64,000 nucleotides of DNA from Achromobacter sp. Marseille-Q4962 (GTDB lineage Bacteria; Pseudomonadota; Gammaproteobacteria; Burkholderiales; Burkholderiaceae_B), in contig NZ_CALSFU010000006.1 of assembly GCF_943737005.1 (NCBI RefSeq), forward strand, positions 62,001 to 126,000, given 5' to 3'. The notes beneath the pieces are model-generated. The model was not told the DNA's origin, did no database searches, and worked only from the letters and a program-made list of their open reading frames with translations. Made by a program: the position numbers and the translations under genes. Shown here in pieces: positions 27,702-37,807 of the stretch (the first letter of the stretch is position 1; each line of letters starts with the position of its first letter).

Positions 27702-28439
27702 GTGCCGCCTTCCCGATTGTCCGTGCCGGACAGCGCCGCGCCCGCGCCGCTGTACGCCAAGGTCAAGCAGATGATCGCCCATCAGGTGCGCACCGGCGCC
27801 TGGCCGGCGCATTACCGCGTGCCCTCGGAAAGCGAGCTGGTGGAGGAATTCGGCTTCAGCCGGATGACGATCAACCGGGCGCTGCGCGAACTCACGGCCG
27901 AGGGCCTGCTGGTGCGGATGCAGGGCGTGGGAACCTTCGTGGCGCCGCCCAAGGCGCGCTCGGCGCTGTTCGAGGTGCACAACATCGCCGACGAGATCGC
28001 CGCGCGCAATCACCGCCATCACAGCCGCGTGATCAAGCTCGCCGAAGAGCCGGCCGGGGCCGAGCAGGCCCTGGCGCTGGACCTGCGGCCGGGCCAGCCC
28101 GTGTTCCACTCGATCATCGTGCACTACGAAGACGACGTGCCCATCCAGCTCGAAGACCGCTACGTCAACGCCGAGGTCGCGCCCGGCTATCTCGAGCAGG
28201 ACTTCACCCGCGGCACGCCCTACGAGTACCTGAGCCGCGTCGCGCCCCTCACGCAGGGCGAGCACGTGGTGGAGGCCATTCTCGCGCGGCCGCGCGAATG
28301 CCAGCTCCTGCAGATCGAACGCGAAGAGCCCTGCCTGCTCATCCGCCGGCGCACCTGGTCGGGCGAACGCGCCGTCACGCTGGCGCGGCTCATCCATCCC
28401 GGCTCGCGCCACCGCCTTGAAGGGAAGTTCACGACATGA
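27702..28439 (+). CDS. hutC: Histidine utilisation repressor HutC (GntR/HutC family)
   Basis: A 245-residue repressor starting with GTG. It has an N-terminal GntR winged helix (YRVPSESELVEEFGFSRMTIN, about residues 40-60) and a UTRA effector domain (VFHSIIVHYEDDVPIQLEDRYV). HutC binds urocanate and releases hut promoters. LEDRYVNAEVAPGYLEQDF and the closing LARLIHPGSRHRLEGKF are characteristic. The stop overlaps the hutD start (ATGA). Confidence 0.94.
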   Translation: MPPSRLSVPDSAAPAPLYAKVKQMIAHQVRTGAWPAHYRVPSESELVEEFGFSRMTINRALRELTAEGLLVRMQGVGTFVAPPKARSALFEVHNIADEIAARNHRHHSRVIKLAEEPAGAEQALALDLRPGQPVFHSIIVHYEDDVPIQLEDRYVNAEVAPGYLEQDFTRGTPYEYLSRVAPLTQGEHVVEAILARPRECQLLQIEREEPCLLIRRRTWSGERAVTLARLIHPGSRHRLEGKFTT

Positions 28440-29032
28440 GCGCGGTATCGGCGCGATTGCTGCGCGCACAGGACCACATCCGCATGCCCTGGCGCAACGG
28501 CGGCGGCGTTACCCGGGAAGTGGCGCGCGAGCCCGCGCCGGGCCTGGACTTCGGCTGGCGCCTGTCCATCGCCGAGGTGGCGCGGGACGGGGGCTTTTCG
28601 TCGTTCGCGGGGTGCCAGCGCATCATCGCGGTGCTGGAGGGCCAGGGCATGCAGCTCACCGTGGACGGGCAGGCGCAGCCCGTGCTCGGCCCGGGCGCGC
28701 CCTATGCGTTTTCCGGCGACGCCCGCGTCGAATGCAGGCTGCCCGGCGGTCCCATCCGCGATTTCAATCTCATCTACCGGCCCGAGCGGTATAGCGTGCG
28801 GCTGCAATGGCTCGCCGGGCGGGCTTTCGGCGCGTTCCACAGCGCCGCTTCCACCGTGCTGCTGTTCAATGCCGGCGCCGGCCCGCTGAGGCTGCTGCGC
28901 GACGGCGTGGCGCACGTGGCGCCGGGCCGCCACGACTGCCTGCGCCTGGACGGCCCGGCGGCGCTCGCGGCCTATGAAATCGAGGCGCCGTCGGGGCTGG
29001 ACGCCTGCCTCGTCGAGATCGCGCCCCGCTGA
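28436..29032 (+). CDS. hutD: HutD family protein
   Basis: A 198-residue cupin-like protein of the HutD/Ves family, with the conserved MPWRNGGGVTREVA near residue 17 and WRLSIAEVARDGGFSSFAG. HutD is thought to moderate the histidine-degradation pathway, possibly by binding formylglutamate. The gene overlaps hutC by four bases. A GC-rich inverted sequence followed by CTTTTTCT after the stop may terminate the hutCD transcript. Confidence 0.9.
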   Translation: MSAVSARLLRAQDHIRMPWRNGGGVTREVAREPAPGLDFGWRLSIAEVARDGGFSSFAGCQRIIAVLEGQGMQLTVDGQAQPVLGPGAPYAFSGDARVECRLPGGPIRDFNLIYRPERYSVRLQWLAGRAFGAFHSAASTVLLFNAGAGPLRLLRDGVAHVAPGRHDCLRLDGPAALAAYEIEAPSGLDACLVEIAPR

Positions 29033-29107
29033 ACGCGGCGGGCCCGCGCCTGCTTTTTCTCCGATCGGGTGAGGGAAATCCCTAGCAAAAAAACACGCGC
29101 CGCGTAC

Positions 29108-29119
29108 TTGTATATACAA
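29108..29119. promoter_or_regulatory. HutC operator upstream of hutU
   Basis: The perfect 12-base palindrome TTGTATATACAA matches the known HutC box. A second palindrome CATAGG-CAT-CCTATG (29121-29135) abuts it directly. Both lie 60-87 bases upstream of the hutU start and probably govern hutU-permease-hutH-hutI. Confidence 0.78.
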
Positions 29120-29194
29120 CCATAGGCATCCTATGATTTGGCCACAGGCTGCGTTTTGCGCGGCGCGCATCGAACCCGATTCCGGAGATCCCCC

Positions 29195-30874
29195 ATGCAC
29201 AAACCGAATCTCTACCGAGACACCGTCATCCGTGCGCCGCGCGGCAGCACGCTGTCCGCCAAGAGCTGGCTTACCGAAGCGCCGCTGCGCATGCTCATGA
29301 ACAATCTCGACCCCGACGTGGCGGAAAACCCCAAGGAACTGGTGGTCTACGGCGGCATCGGCCGCGCCGCCCGCGACTGGGATTGCTACGACCAGATCGT
29401 GGCCACGCTCAGGGAGCTCGAAGACGACGAAACCCTGCTGGTGCAGTCGGGCAAGCCCGTGGGGGTTTTCAAGACCCACGCCGACGCGCCCCGCGTGCTG
29501 ATCGCCAATTCCAATCTGGTGCCCAAGTGGGCGACCTGGGAACACTTCAACGAGCTGGACGCCCGCGGCCTGGCGATGTACGGCCAGATGACGGCCGGCA
29601 GCTGGATCTACATCGGCAGCCAGGGCATCGTGCAGGGCACCTACGAAACCTTCGTGGAAGCCGGCCGCCAGCACTATGGCGGCAACCTCTCCGGCCGCTG
29701 GGTGCTGACCGCGGGACTGGGCGGCATGGGTGGCGCCCAGCCGCTGGCCGCCACCCTGGCCGGGGCCTGCTCGCTCAACATCGAATGCCAGCAGAGCCGC
29801 ATCGATTTCCGCCTGCGCACCCGCTACGTGGACGAGCAGGCGACCGACCTGGACGACGCGCTGGCGCGCATCGGGCGCTACACGCGCGAAGGCCGGGCGG
29901 TGTCGGTGGCGCTGTGCGCCAACGCGGCGGAGGTGCTGCCCGAACTGGTGCGGCGCGGGGTGCGCCCCGACATGGTCACCGACCAGACCAGCGCGCACGA
30001 TCCGCTCAACGGCTACCTGCCCGCGGGCTGGAGCTGGGAGCAGTACCGCGCCCGCGCGCAGCAGGAACCGGCGGCGGTAGTGAAGGCCGCCAGGCAGTCC
30101 ATGGCGCGCCATGTGCGCGCCATGCTGGATTTCCAGAAACAGGGCGTGCCCACCTTCGACTACGGCAACAACATCCGCCAGATGGCCAAGGAAGAGGGCG
30201 TGGAGAACGCTTTCGACTTTCCCGGCTTCGTGCCCGCCTACATCCGGCCGCTGTTCTGCCGCGGCATCGGGCCGTTCCGCTGGGCGGCGCTGTCGGGCGA
30301 CCCCGAAGACATCTACAAGACCGACGCCAAGGTCAAGGAGCTCATCCCCGACGACGCCCACCTGCACCGCTGGCTGGACATGGCGCGTGAACGCATCAGC
30401 TTCCAGGGCCTGCCCGCCCGCATCTGCTGGGTGGGGCTGGGGCAGCGCGCCCGCCTGGGGCTGGCGTTCAACGAAATGGTGCGCAGCGGCGAACTGTCGG
30501 CGCCCATCGTCATCGGCCGCGACCATCTCGATTCCGGTTCGGTGGCCAGCCCCAACCGCGAAACCGAATCCATGCGCGACGGTTCCGACGCCGTGTCGGA
30601 CTGGCCCCTGCTCAATGCGCTGCTCAACACCGCAAGCGGCGCGACCTGGGTGTCGCTGCATCACGGCGGCGGCGTGGGCATGGGGTTCTCGCAGCACGCG
30701 GGCATGGTCATTGTCTGCGATGGCACCGAAGCGGCCGCCCGCCGCATCGCGCGCGTGCTGACCAACGATCCGGCCACGGGCGTCATGCGCCATGCCGACG
30801 CGGGCTACGACATCGCTCTCGAGTGCGCCCGCGAGCAGGGCCTGAACCTGCCCATGATCAACCGCAACCGCTGA
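29195..30874 (+). CDS. hutU: Urocanate hydratase
   Basis: A 559-residue NAD-dependent enzyme converting urocanate to 4-imidazolone-5-propionate, the second step of histidine degradation. Family hallmarks visible include [11 protein letters not shown], the glycine-rich [15 protein letters not shown]-binding segment, the active-site cysteine in [14 protein letters not shown] (about residue 411) and [20 protein letters not shown] 29195, preceded by GGAGATCCCCC, gives the usual N-terminus. First gene of the main hut operon. Confidence 0.97.
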   Translation: MHKPNLYRDTVIRAPRGSTLSAKSWLTEAPLRMLMNNLDPDVAENPKELVVYGGIGRAARDWDCYDQIVATLRELEDDETLLVQSGKPVGVFKTHADAPRVLIANSNLVPKWATWEHFNELDARGLAMYGQMTAGSWIYIGSQGIVQGTYETFVEAGRQHYGGNLSGRWVLTAGLGGMGGAQPLAATLAGACSLNIECQQSRIDFRLRTRYVDEQATDLDDALARIGRYTREGRAVSVALCANAAEVLPELVRRGVRPDMVTDQTSAHDPLNGYLPAGWSWEQYRARAQQEPAAVVKAARQSMARHVRAMLDFQKQGVPTFDYGNNIRQMAKEEGVENAFDFPGFVPAYIRPLFCRGIGPFRWAALSGDPEDIYKTDAKVKELIPDDAHLHRWLDMARERISFQGLPARICWVGLGQRARLGLAFNEMVRSGELSAPIVIGRDHLDSGSVASPNRETESMRDGSDAVSDWPLLNALLNTASGATWVSLHHGGGVGMGFSQHAGMVIVCDGTEAAARRIARVLTNDPATGVMRHADAGYDIALECAREQGLNLPMINRNR

Positions 30875-30931
30875 GCCGGCCCGCCGGCCATCGAACCGAA
30901 CAGGCGCGTCCAGGCGCGCGGGAGACACACT

Positions 30932-32353
30932 ATGATTTCGGCAAGCGAAGCCGGCCCGGGCGAACTGGTCGAACGGCGTTCCATCGATTTCATCCCGGAA
31001 GCGGAACGCCATGGCAGCCTCTACAGCCAGTTCACGCTCTGGCTGGGGGCCAATCTGCAGATCACGGCCATCGTCACCGGGGCCCTGGCCGTGGTGCTGG
31101 GCGGCGACGTGTTCTGGTCGCTCATCGGCCTGCTCATCGGGCAACTGCTGGGCGGCGCCGTCATGGCGCTGCATGCGGCCCAGGGGCCCAGGCTGGGGCT
31201 GCCGCAGATGATCTCCAGCCGGGTGCAGTTCGGCGTCTATGGCGCGGCGATACCCATCGCGCTCGTCTGTGTCATGTACCTGGGGTTCACGGCCACCGGC
31301 ATGGTGCTCTCGGGGCAGGCCATCGGGCAGCTGGTGGGCGTGAGCGACAGCGTGGGCATCCTGGCGTTCGCCGCCGTCATCGTGGTGGCGGCCCAGCTGG
31401 GCTACCGTGTCATCCACATGGTGGGGCGGGTGGCCAGCGTGCTCGGCATCGTGGCCTTTGTCTACCTGTTCGCCCGCATCATGACGATCGGCGACGTGGG
31501 CGAGCTGCTGCGGATCCGGCGCTTCGAGTGGGCGTCGTTCCTGCTGGCGGTGTCGCTGGCCGCCTCGTGGCAGATCGCCTATGGCCCCTACGTGGCGGAC
31601 TATTCCCGCTACCTGCCCAGCCGCACCTCGCCGGTGAAGACTTTCCTCGCCGTGGGCCTGGGCTCGGTGCTCGGCGCGCAGGCGGCCATGGTGCTGGGCG
31701 TGTTCGCCGCGGCCATGGCGGACGGCCGGTTCGCCGGCCGCGAGGTGGCCTATATCGTCGGGCTGGGCGGCACCGGCGCCACGGCGGCGCTCTTGTATTT
31801 CAGCGTGGCCTTTGGCAAGGTGACCATCTCCACGCTGAATTCCTACGGCAGCTTCATGTGCATCGCCACCATCATCAGCGGATTCCGCGGCCAGGCGCAG
31901 TATTCCCCCCGGCAGCGCCTGGTGTTCGTGCTGGGCATCGTGGGCGCGGCCATGGCGGTGGCGCTGGTGGGGCAGCACGGCTTCCTGGGCGCATTCAAGT
32001 CGTTCATCCTGTTCCTGCTGGCGTTCTTCACGCCCTGGAGCGCGGTGAATCTGGTCGATTATTACTTCATCAGCAAGGAGCGCTGCGACGTGGCCGCGCT
32101 CAACGATCCCGACGGGCGTTACGGACGCTGGAACCTCGCCGGCATCCTGGTCTACGCCATCGGGGTGCTGGTGCAGATGCCCTTCATCTCGACCAAGCTC
32201 TACACGGGCCCCATGGTGCGCCACCTGGACGGCGTGGACATCTCGTGGCTCATCGGCCTGATCGTGCCCGCCGCGCTGTACTACGTATTCGGCCGGCGCG
32301 CGGCCAGGGCCGCCCGCGTGGAGCCTGCCCACGCCAAACCGCTGGACGCATAA
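30932..32353 (+). CDS. NCS1-family permease (purine/cytosine permease-like) in the hut operon
   Basis: A 473-residue membrane protein with about 12 helices, belonging to the nucleobase:cation symporter-1 family ([20 protein letters not shown] and [18 protein letters not shown] are diagnostic). Its place between hutU and hutH suggests that it imports histidine or urocanate, as other hut-linked NCS1 permeases are believed to do. The substrate is inference from context. Confidence 0.88.
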   Translation: MISASEAGPGELVERRSIDFIPEAERHGSLYSQFTLWLGANLQITAIVTGALAVVLGGDVFWSLIGLLIGQLLGGAVMALHAAQGPRLGLPQMISSRVQFGVYGAAIPIALVCVMYLGFTATGMVLSGQAIGQLVGVSDSVGILAFAAVIVVAAQLGYRVIHMVGRVASVLGIVAFVYLFARIMTIGDVGELLRIRRFEWASFLLAVSLAASWQIAYGPYVADYSRYLPSRTSPVKTFLAVGLGSVLGAQAAMVLGVFAAAMADGRFAGREVAYIVGLGGTGATAALLYFSVAFGKVTISTLNSYGSFMCIATIISGFRGQAQYSPRQRLVFVLGIVGAAMAVALVGQHGFLGAFKSFILFLLAFFTPWSAVNLVDYYFISKERCDVAALNDPDGRYGRWNLAGILVYAIGVLVQMPFISTKLYTGPMVRHLDGVDISWLIGLIVPAALYYVFGRRAARAARVEPAHAKPLDA

Positions 32354-32364
32354 GGAGCGAAGCA

Positions 32365-33903
32365 ATGGACTTGCATCTGATTCCCGGCCGCCTGACGCTG
32401 GCCGACCTGCGACGGGTCTACCAGGAGCCGGTGCGGATCGTGCTCGACGCCGGCGCCGCCCGCGCCATCGACGACAGCGTGGCCTGCGTGGAACGCATTG
32501 TCGCGGAGGACCGCACCGCCTACGGCATCAACACGGGCTTCGGCCTGCTGGCGTCCACCCGCATCGCGCCCGGCGACCTGCAGGCGCTGCAGCGCTCCCT
32601 GGTGCTGTCGCACGCGGCCGGCGTGGGCGAGCCGCTGGACGACGCCATGGTGCGCCTCGTCATGGTGCTCAAGATCAACAGCCTCGCGCGCGGCTATTCC
32701 GGCATCCGCCGCCGGGTCATCGATCACCTCGTGGCGCTGGTCAATGCCGGCGTCCATCCTCACATTCCGCTGAAGGGCTCGGTAGGCGCCTCCGGCGACC
32801 TCGCACCGCTGGCGCACATGTCGCTGCTGCTGCTGGGCGAGAACCGCGCCCGCCACGAGGGCGTCTGGCTGGATGGGCCGGCCGCCCTGGCGCGGGCGGG
32901 CCTGGAGCCGCTGGCGCTGGAGGCCAAGGAGGGCCTGGCGCTGCTCAACGGCACGCAGGTGTCCACCGCCTATGCGCTGCGCGGACTGTTCGAGGCCGAA
33001 GACCTGCTGGCCGCGGCCCTGGTGTGCGGCAGCCTCAGCGTGGAAGCCCTGCTGGGCTCGCGCGTGCCCTTCGACGCGCGCATCCACGAGGTGCGCGGGC
33101 AAGCGGGGCAGATCGACGTGGCCGCGGCCTTCCGCGCCCTGCTGGGCGCGGACAGCGAGGTCGGGCGCTCCCACGCCGACTGCGGCAAGGTGCAGGATCC
33201 GTACTCGCTGCGCTGCCAGCCGCAGGTCATGGGGGCCTGCCTGACCCAGATCCGCCACGCCGCCGCGGTGCTGCGCACCGAAGCCAATGCCGTATCCGAC
33301 AACCCCCTGGTGTACGCCGCGGACGACGACGTGCTCTCCGGCGGAAACTTCCATGCCGAGCCGGTGGCCATGGCGGCCGACAACCTCGCCCTGGCCATCG
33401 CCGAGACGGGCGCGCTGTCCGAGCGCCGCATCTCGCTCATGATGGACAAGCACATGTCGCAGCTGCCGCCGTTCCTGGTGGACAACGGCGGCGTGAATTC
33501 CGGCTTCATGATCGCGCAGGTCACGGCGGCCGCGCTGGCCAGCGAAAACAAGGCGCTGGCCCACCCGGCCAGCGTGGACAGCCTGCCCACCTCGGCCAAC
33601 CAGGAAGACCACGTCTCCATGGCGCCCAACGCCGGCAAGCGCCTGTGGGACATGGCCGGCAACGTGCGCGACATTCTGGCCATCGAATGGCTGGGCGCAT
33701 GCCAGGGCCTGGATTTCCGCGCCGGCCTGAAGACCTCGCCCGCGCTGGAGTAGGCGCGCGCGCTGTTGCGCAGCCGGGTGGCCCATTATGAAAAAGACCG
33801 CTTCTTCGCGCCCGACATCGCCGCGGCCAGCGCGCTGATCGCCGGCCGCGAACTCAGCCGGCTCATGCCCGCCGGGCTGCTGCCCAGCGCGGAGGAACAC
33901 TGA
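32365..33903 (+). pseudogene. hutH: Histidine ammonia-lyase interrupted by an in-frame TAG
   Basis: The frame encodes histidine ammonia-lyase, which deaminates histidine to urocanate. The MIO-forming triad Ala142-Ser143-Gly144 lies in [14 protein letters not shown], and [10 protein letters not shown] and [19 protein letters not shown] are also present. Translation stops at TAG 33751-33753 after 462 residues. The same frame then continues for 49 more codons ([18 protein letters not shown] to LPSAEEH) to TGA at 33901-33903, giving the normal total of about 512. Relatives have a glutamine-like residue in this SPALE-x-ARALLR position, so CAG to TAG is the simplest change. Loss of the C-terminal helices would probably abolish function. 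A base-call error or amber suppression are the alternatives. Confidence 0.85.
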
Positions 33904-33904
33904 C

Positions 33905-35131
33905 ATGCTGCAGCTCTGGCGCAATTGCCACGTGGCCACGCTGGCGCAGGGCCGCTACGGCCTGATCGAGAACGCCGCCATCCTCGCCGAAGGGGAACGC
34001 ATCGCCTGGATCGGGCCACGCGCCGCCCAGCCGCCGGCGGCCGGCGCGGTGGAGCACGACCTCGGCGGCGCCTGGGTGACGCCGGGCCTGGTGGATTGCC
34101 ACACGCACCTGGTGTTCGGCGGCAACCGCAGCCGCGAGTTCGAGCAGCGGCTGCAAGGCGTGGACTACGCAACCATCGCGGCGCAGGGCGGCGGAATCCT
34201 GAGCACGGTGCGGGCCACCCGCGAGGCCGACGAGAATGCGCTCTATGCCTCGGCGCGCCGGCGCGCGCTGCGCCTGCTGGCCGACGGCGTGACCACGCTG
34301 GAGATCAAGTCGGGCTACGGGCTGGACCTGCCCAACGAGCGCAAGATGCTGCGCGTGGCGCGCCGGCTGGGCCGCGAGCTGCCGCTCACGGTGCGCACGA
34401 CCTGTCTCGCGGCGCACGCCCTGCCGCCGGAGTACGCGGGCCGGCCCGACGCCTACATCGACCTGGTATGCGGCAGCATCCTGCCCGCCCTGGCGAGCGA
34501 GGGGCTGGCGGACGCGGTGGACGCCTTCTGCGAACACCTGGCTTTTTCGCCGGCGCAGGTCGAACGGGTGTTCGAATGCGCGTCCCGGCTGGGCCTGCCG
34601 GTGAAGCTGCACGCCGAGCAGCTCTCGCCGCTGCATGGCGCGGCGCTGGCCGCGCGCCACGGCGCGCTGTCGGCCGACCATCTCGAATATCTCGAAGAGG
34701 ACGACGTCCGCGCCATGGCGCGCGCCGGCACGGTGGCGGTGCTGCTGCCCGGCGCGTATTACGCGCTGCGCGAGACTCGCATGCCGCCGGTGGACCTGCT
34801 GCGCCGGCACGGCGTGCCCATTGCCTTGTCCACCGATTCGAATCCCGGCACTTCGCCGGTGCTGTCGCTGCGCCTGATGCTGAGCATGGCCTGCACGCTC
34901 TTCAGGCTGACGCCGGAAGAGGCGCTGGCCGGCGCCACCCTGAACGGCGCGCGCGCCCTGGGGCTGGGCGGCACGCACGGCAGCCTGGAAGTGGGCAAGT
35001 TCGCCGACTTCGTCGCCTGGGACATCGCCCATCCGTCGGAGCTGGCGTACTGGATCGGCGGCGAACCGCCGGCGCGGGTGGTGCGGCATGGGCGGCAGGC
35101 GGCGGGCCCTGTGCAGGTCGCCGCTTCCTGA
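33905..35131 (+). CDS. hutI: Imidazolonepropionase
   Basis: A 408-residue amidohydrolase that opens imidazolone propionate to N-formimino-L-glutamate, the third hut step. Metal and substrate motifs are [32 protein letters not shown] and [10 protein letters not shown]. The start lies one base after the hutH terminal stop, so it is translated downstream of the broken gene. Polarity from the premature stop could lower its expression. No hutG or hutF follows, so the final step must be encoded elsewhere. Confidence 0.95.
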   Translation: MLQLWRNCHVATLAQGRYGLIENAAILAEGERIAWIGPRAAQPPAAGAVEHDLGGAWVTPGLVDCHTHLVFGGNRSREFEQRLQGVDYATIAAQGGGILSTVRATREADENALYASARRRALRLLADGVTTLEIKSGYGLDLPNERKMLRVARRLGRELPLTVRTTCLAAHALPPEYAGRPDAYIDLVCGSILPALASEGLADAVDAFCEHLAFSPAQVERVFECASRLGLPVKLHAEQLSPLHGAALAARHGALSADHLEYLEEDDVRAMARAGTVAVLLPGAYYALRETRMPPVDLLRRHGVPIALSTDSNPGTSPVLSLRLMLSMACTLFRLTPEEALAGATLNGARALGLGGTHGSLEVGKFADFVAWDIAHPSELAYWIGGEPPARVVRHGRQAAGPVQVAAS

Positions 35132-35196
35132 GGCGCGCCCACCGGCGCCGCGCACGGCTGGAACGTGGGGCGGCGCCAGGCGGGGGGCAGCACAGC

Positions 35197-36618
35197 CTAG
35201 GCGCGGCGGGCGCAGGGCTCCTGGCGCTGGCAGGCCGGCGCGGCGCCGAAGCGCAGGCGCATGAAACTGGCGATGCTCGCCAGCGCCGCGCACAGCGCGC
35301 CCAGCCACAGCGCCAGCACGGCGCCGTTGGCGGTGGAGAGCTGGAAGCAGGCGGCCACCAGGGCCGCGCCCGAGGCCTGCCCCAGCAGCCGCACCGTGCC
35401 GATCATGCCGCTGGCGCCGCCGGCGCGCGAGGCCGGCGCGGAAGTCATGATGGCGCGCAGGTTGGGCGACTGGAAAAAGCCGAAGCCCGCGCCGCACAGC
35501 GCCATGCGCCAGCCGATCTCCCATGCCGAGGGCGCCGCGGGCAACAGGGCCAGCGAGATCATGCCCAGGGCCAGCAGCGCCAGCCCGATTCCGCCCAGCA
35601 TGCCCGCCGGGTAGCGGTCGGACATCCGGCCGGCGATGGGCGCCATGAAGGCCACCACCACGGGCCATGGCGTGATGAGGAACCCCGTGTGCACCTGCGT
35701 GTAGCCCAGCACCGCCTGCAGCAGGAACGGCAGCGATACGAAGGCCAGCCCCTGGGCGGCGAAGGCGCACACCGCGGTGGCGGCCGACAGGGCGAAGAGC
35801 GGGCGGCGCAGCAGGTCGACCGCGAGGATGGGGGCGGGGTGGCCGGCCTGGCGGCGCATCAGCAGCCACAGCGCGATGGCCGCGCCGCCCCATTCGAGCA
35901 GCAGGCGCTGCCAGGGAGCATGGTGCGCGGCCTCGTTGGCGCCCAGCACCAGCAGGCCCAGCGCGGCCGCGCACAGCAACGCGGCCAGCCTGTCGAACCC
36001 GTGCGGCGCGCGCGTGGTTTCCGGCAGGCCGCGCAGGCCCAGCGCGCCCGCCAGCAGGCCCAGCGGCACGTTGACGAGAAACAGCCAGTGCCAGCTGCCC
36101 AGCATCAGGATGGCCGAGGCCGCGGTCGGGCCGGCGGCGAACGACAGGCCCACCACCATGGCGTTCAGCCCCATGCCGCGCCCCAGTACGGAAGCCGGGA
36201 AGATGAAGCGCAGCAGCGCCGCGTTGACGCTCATCACGCCCGCCGCGCCCAGGCCCTGGGCGATGCGCGCCGCCACCAGCGCGGGCAGCGTCGGCGCGAG
36301 CCCGCAGGCCAGCGAGGCCAGGGTGAAGAGCGCCAGGCCCGCCATGTACACGCGGCGGTGGCCGAGGATCTCGCCCAGCGCCGCGGCGGGCAGCAGCCCC
36401 GCCACCATGGCGAGCTGATAGCCGCTGATGACCCAGATCGACCCCGCGTCGCTGGCGTTCAGGTCGCGCGCGATGGTGGGCAGGGCGGTGTTGGCGATGG
36501 CGGTGTCGAGGCTGGCCATGCAGACGGCCAGCATGACGGCCATGAGGGCGCCGGCGCGCTCGGCGGCGGGCAGGCCCTGGCCGGGCGGGTAGACGGTGTG
36601 TCGGGCGAAAGAAAACAT
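35197..36618 (-). CDS. MFS drug exporter (DHA2 / EmrB-like)
   Basis: A 473-residue transporter with 14 predicted helices. The first carries the DHA2 pattern MLAVCMASLDTAIANTALPTIARDL, and motif A-like DRYPAGMLGG occurs mid-protein. Such proteins export toxic organic compounds with protons. It is convergent with hutI and transcribed away from the LysR gene at 36769 (same strand, 150 bases apart). No adjacent membrane-fusion gene is present. Confidence 0.87.
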   Translation of the reverse strand: MFSFARHTVYPPGQGLPAAERAGALMAVMLAVCMASLDTAIANTALPTIARDLNASDAGSIWVISGYQLAMVAGLLPAAALGEILGHRRVYMAGLALFTLASLACGLAPTLPALVAARIAQGLGAAGVMSVNAALLRFIFPASVLGRGMGLNAMVVGLSFAAGPTAASAILMLGSWHWLFLVNVPLGLLAGALGLRGLPETTRAPHGFDRLAALLCAAALGLLVLGANEAAHHAPWQRLLLEWGGAAIALWLLMRRQAGHPAPILAVDLLRRPLFALSAATAVCAFAAQGLAFVSLPFLLQAVLGYTQVHTGFLITPWPVVVAFMAPIAGRMSDRYPAGMLGGIGLALLALGMISLALLPAAPSAWEIGWRMALCGAGFGFFQSPNLRAIMTSAPASRAGGASGMIGTVRLLGQASGAALVAACFQLSTANGAVLALWLGALCAALASIASFMRLRFGAAPACQRQEPCARRA

Positions 36619-36768
36619 GGAGGGCGAGGGGCTGGGGGCGCAGCGGCCGCGGATCGGGACGACGGTGGGGAACCGGACATCGGTACCACATTCTAGGACT
36701 GTTTTCCCAAGACGTGGTCCGTCATCCCTGAATTGCGGCCCGCCCCGGACGGCGCGCGCGCCCCGCTT

Positions 36769-37689
36769 TCAGGGCGCGCGCAGCAGTTCGGCCAGTCCGG
36801 CCTCGCAGTCGCGCACGGCGGCGCGCGACTGCGAGGCCGGTGCCCGCATCATGAGGCAGATGCGGCGGGCGAGGCGGGGCCGGGTCAGCGGCGCGACGGA
36901 CAGCCCGTCCAGCCGCTGGCCCTGGGTGTACAGCCGGGAGATCAGCCCGACCCGCAGCCCGGCGCGCACCAGGCTGTAGAGCGTGTCGGTGTAGTTCAGC
37001 GTGTCGGCCGCCGCCAGATCCGCGCCCTGCTGGCGCAGGGTGGCGACGATCATTTCGTAGGTGCTGCCGCGCGAGAGCACGGCCAGCGGCTCGTGCCGCA
37101 GGTCGCGCCAGGCGAGGGCGGGGCGGCGCGACAGGCGATGCGCTTCCGGCAGCACCGCCACCAGTTCGTCCTCGGCCACGAAGCGGGCGGTCACGCCCCG
37201 GGCCAGGCCGAAGTCGAGCCCCAGCCCGATGTCCAGTTCGCCATTGGCCAGCGCGGCCATGAGTTCGTCGTTGAGATGGTCGCTCAGGACCAGCGCGATC
37301 TCGGGGTGGCGCAGCCGCCATTGCGCCACGGCGGGCGCCAGCAGGTGCATGGTGGACGGGATGCAGCCGATGCGCACCGTGGCGGCCTGGGCGCCGAGCA
37401 GGCGGCGCAGGTCTTCGGTGCCGTGGCCGTAGCTGTTGAGCATCCATTCGATCTGCGCGCGGGCGGCCTGGCCGGCGGGGGTGAGCCGCACCTGATGCGT
37501 GGTGCGGTGAAACAGCGCCGCGCCCACCAGGGCTTCCAGTTCGCGGATGGCGGCCGACAGCGCCGGCTGGCTGAGGGCGAGCGCCTCGGCGGCGCGGCTG
37601 AAGCTGGCGTGGCGCGCCACCTCTTTGAAGGCGCGCAACTGGCGCAGGGTGGGCTGGCGCAGGGGAGCCGCCGGGGCGGGATCGGTCAT
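36769..37689 (-). CDS. LysR-family transcriptional regulator
   Basis: A 306-residue regulator with helix-turn-helix HASFSRAAEALALSQPALSAAIRE near residues 27-50 and an effector domain beginning ATVRIGCIPSTMHLLAPAVAQW. It is divergent from the Bug protein, M20 amidohydrolase and phosphoribosyltransferase genes. A near-perfect 23-base palindrome overlaps its start codon, so it probably autoregulates and controls that operon. Confidence 0.9.
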   Translation of the reverse strand: MTDPAPAAPLRQPTLRQLRAFKEVARHASFSRAAEALALSQPALSAAIRELEALVGAALFHRTTHQVRLTPAGQAARAQIEWMLNSYGHGTEDLRRLLGAQAATVRIGCIPSTMHLLAPAVAQWRLRHPEIALVLSDHLNDELMAALANGELDIGLGLDFGLARGVTARFVAEDELVAVLPEAHRLSRRPALAWRDLRHEPLAVLSRGSTYEMIVATLRQQGADLAAADTLNYTDTLYSLVRAGLRVGLISRLYTQGQRLDGLSVAPLTRPRLARRICLMMRAPASQSRAAVRDCEAGLAELLRAP

Positions 37690-37710
37690 AGATTTATCTG
37701 ATGAATCTAT
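37688..37710. promoter_or_regulatory. 23-base palindrome at the lysR start, probable operator
   Basis: The sequence from 37688 to 37710 is palindromic around T37699 with one mismatch. The outer arms are ATAGATT and AATCTAT. It overlaps the lysR start codon and lies 98 bases before the Bug gene. Confidence 0.6.
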
Positions 37711-37807
37711 AAAAATATACCATTTCAGTTATGAAGCGCGGCTGCGTACCATGGCGCCGGTCACCGCCGCGGCGCGCCTTGCCGCGCATACGCACCCGAC
37801 GCTTATC

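Noticed and set aside
28220-32365. 1381-residue open frame on the minus strand
   Set aside because: Shadow of the hutC-hutD-hutU-permease genes, which are unmistakable on the plus strand.
33754-33903. Separate small gene after the hutH amber stop
   Set aside because: It has no plausible start with ribosome site and reads as the HutH C-terminus in the same frame.
33925-36696. 923-residue open frame on the plus strand spanning hutI and the MFS gene
   Set aside because: Overlaps hutI in another frame and the MFS gene antisense; no family resemblance.
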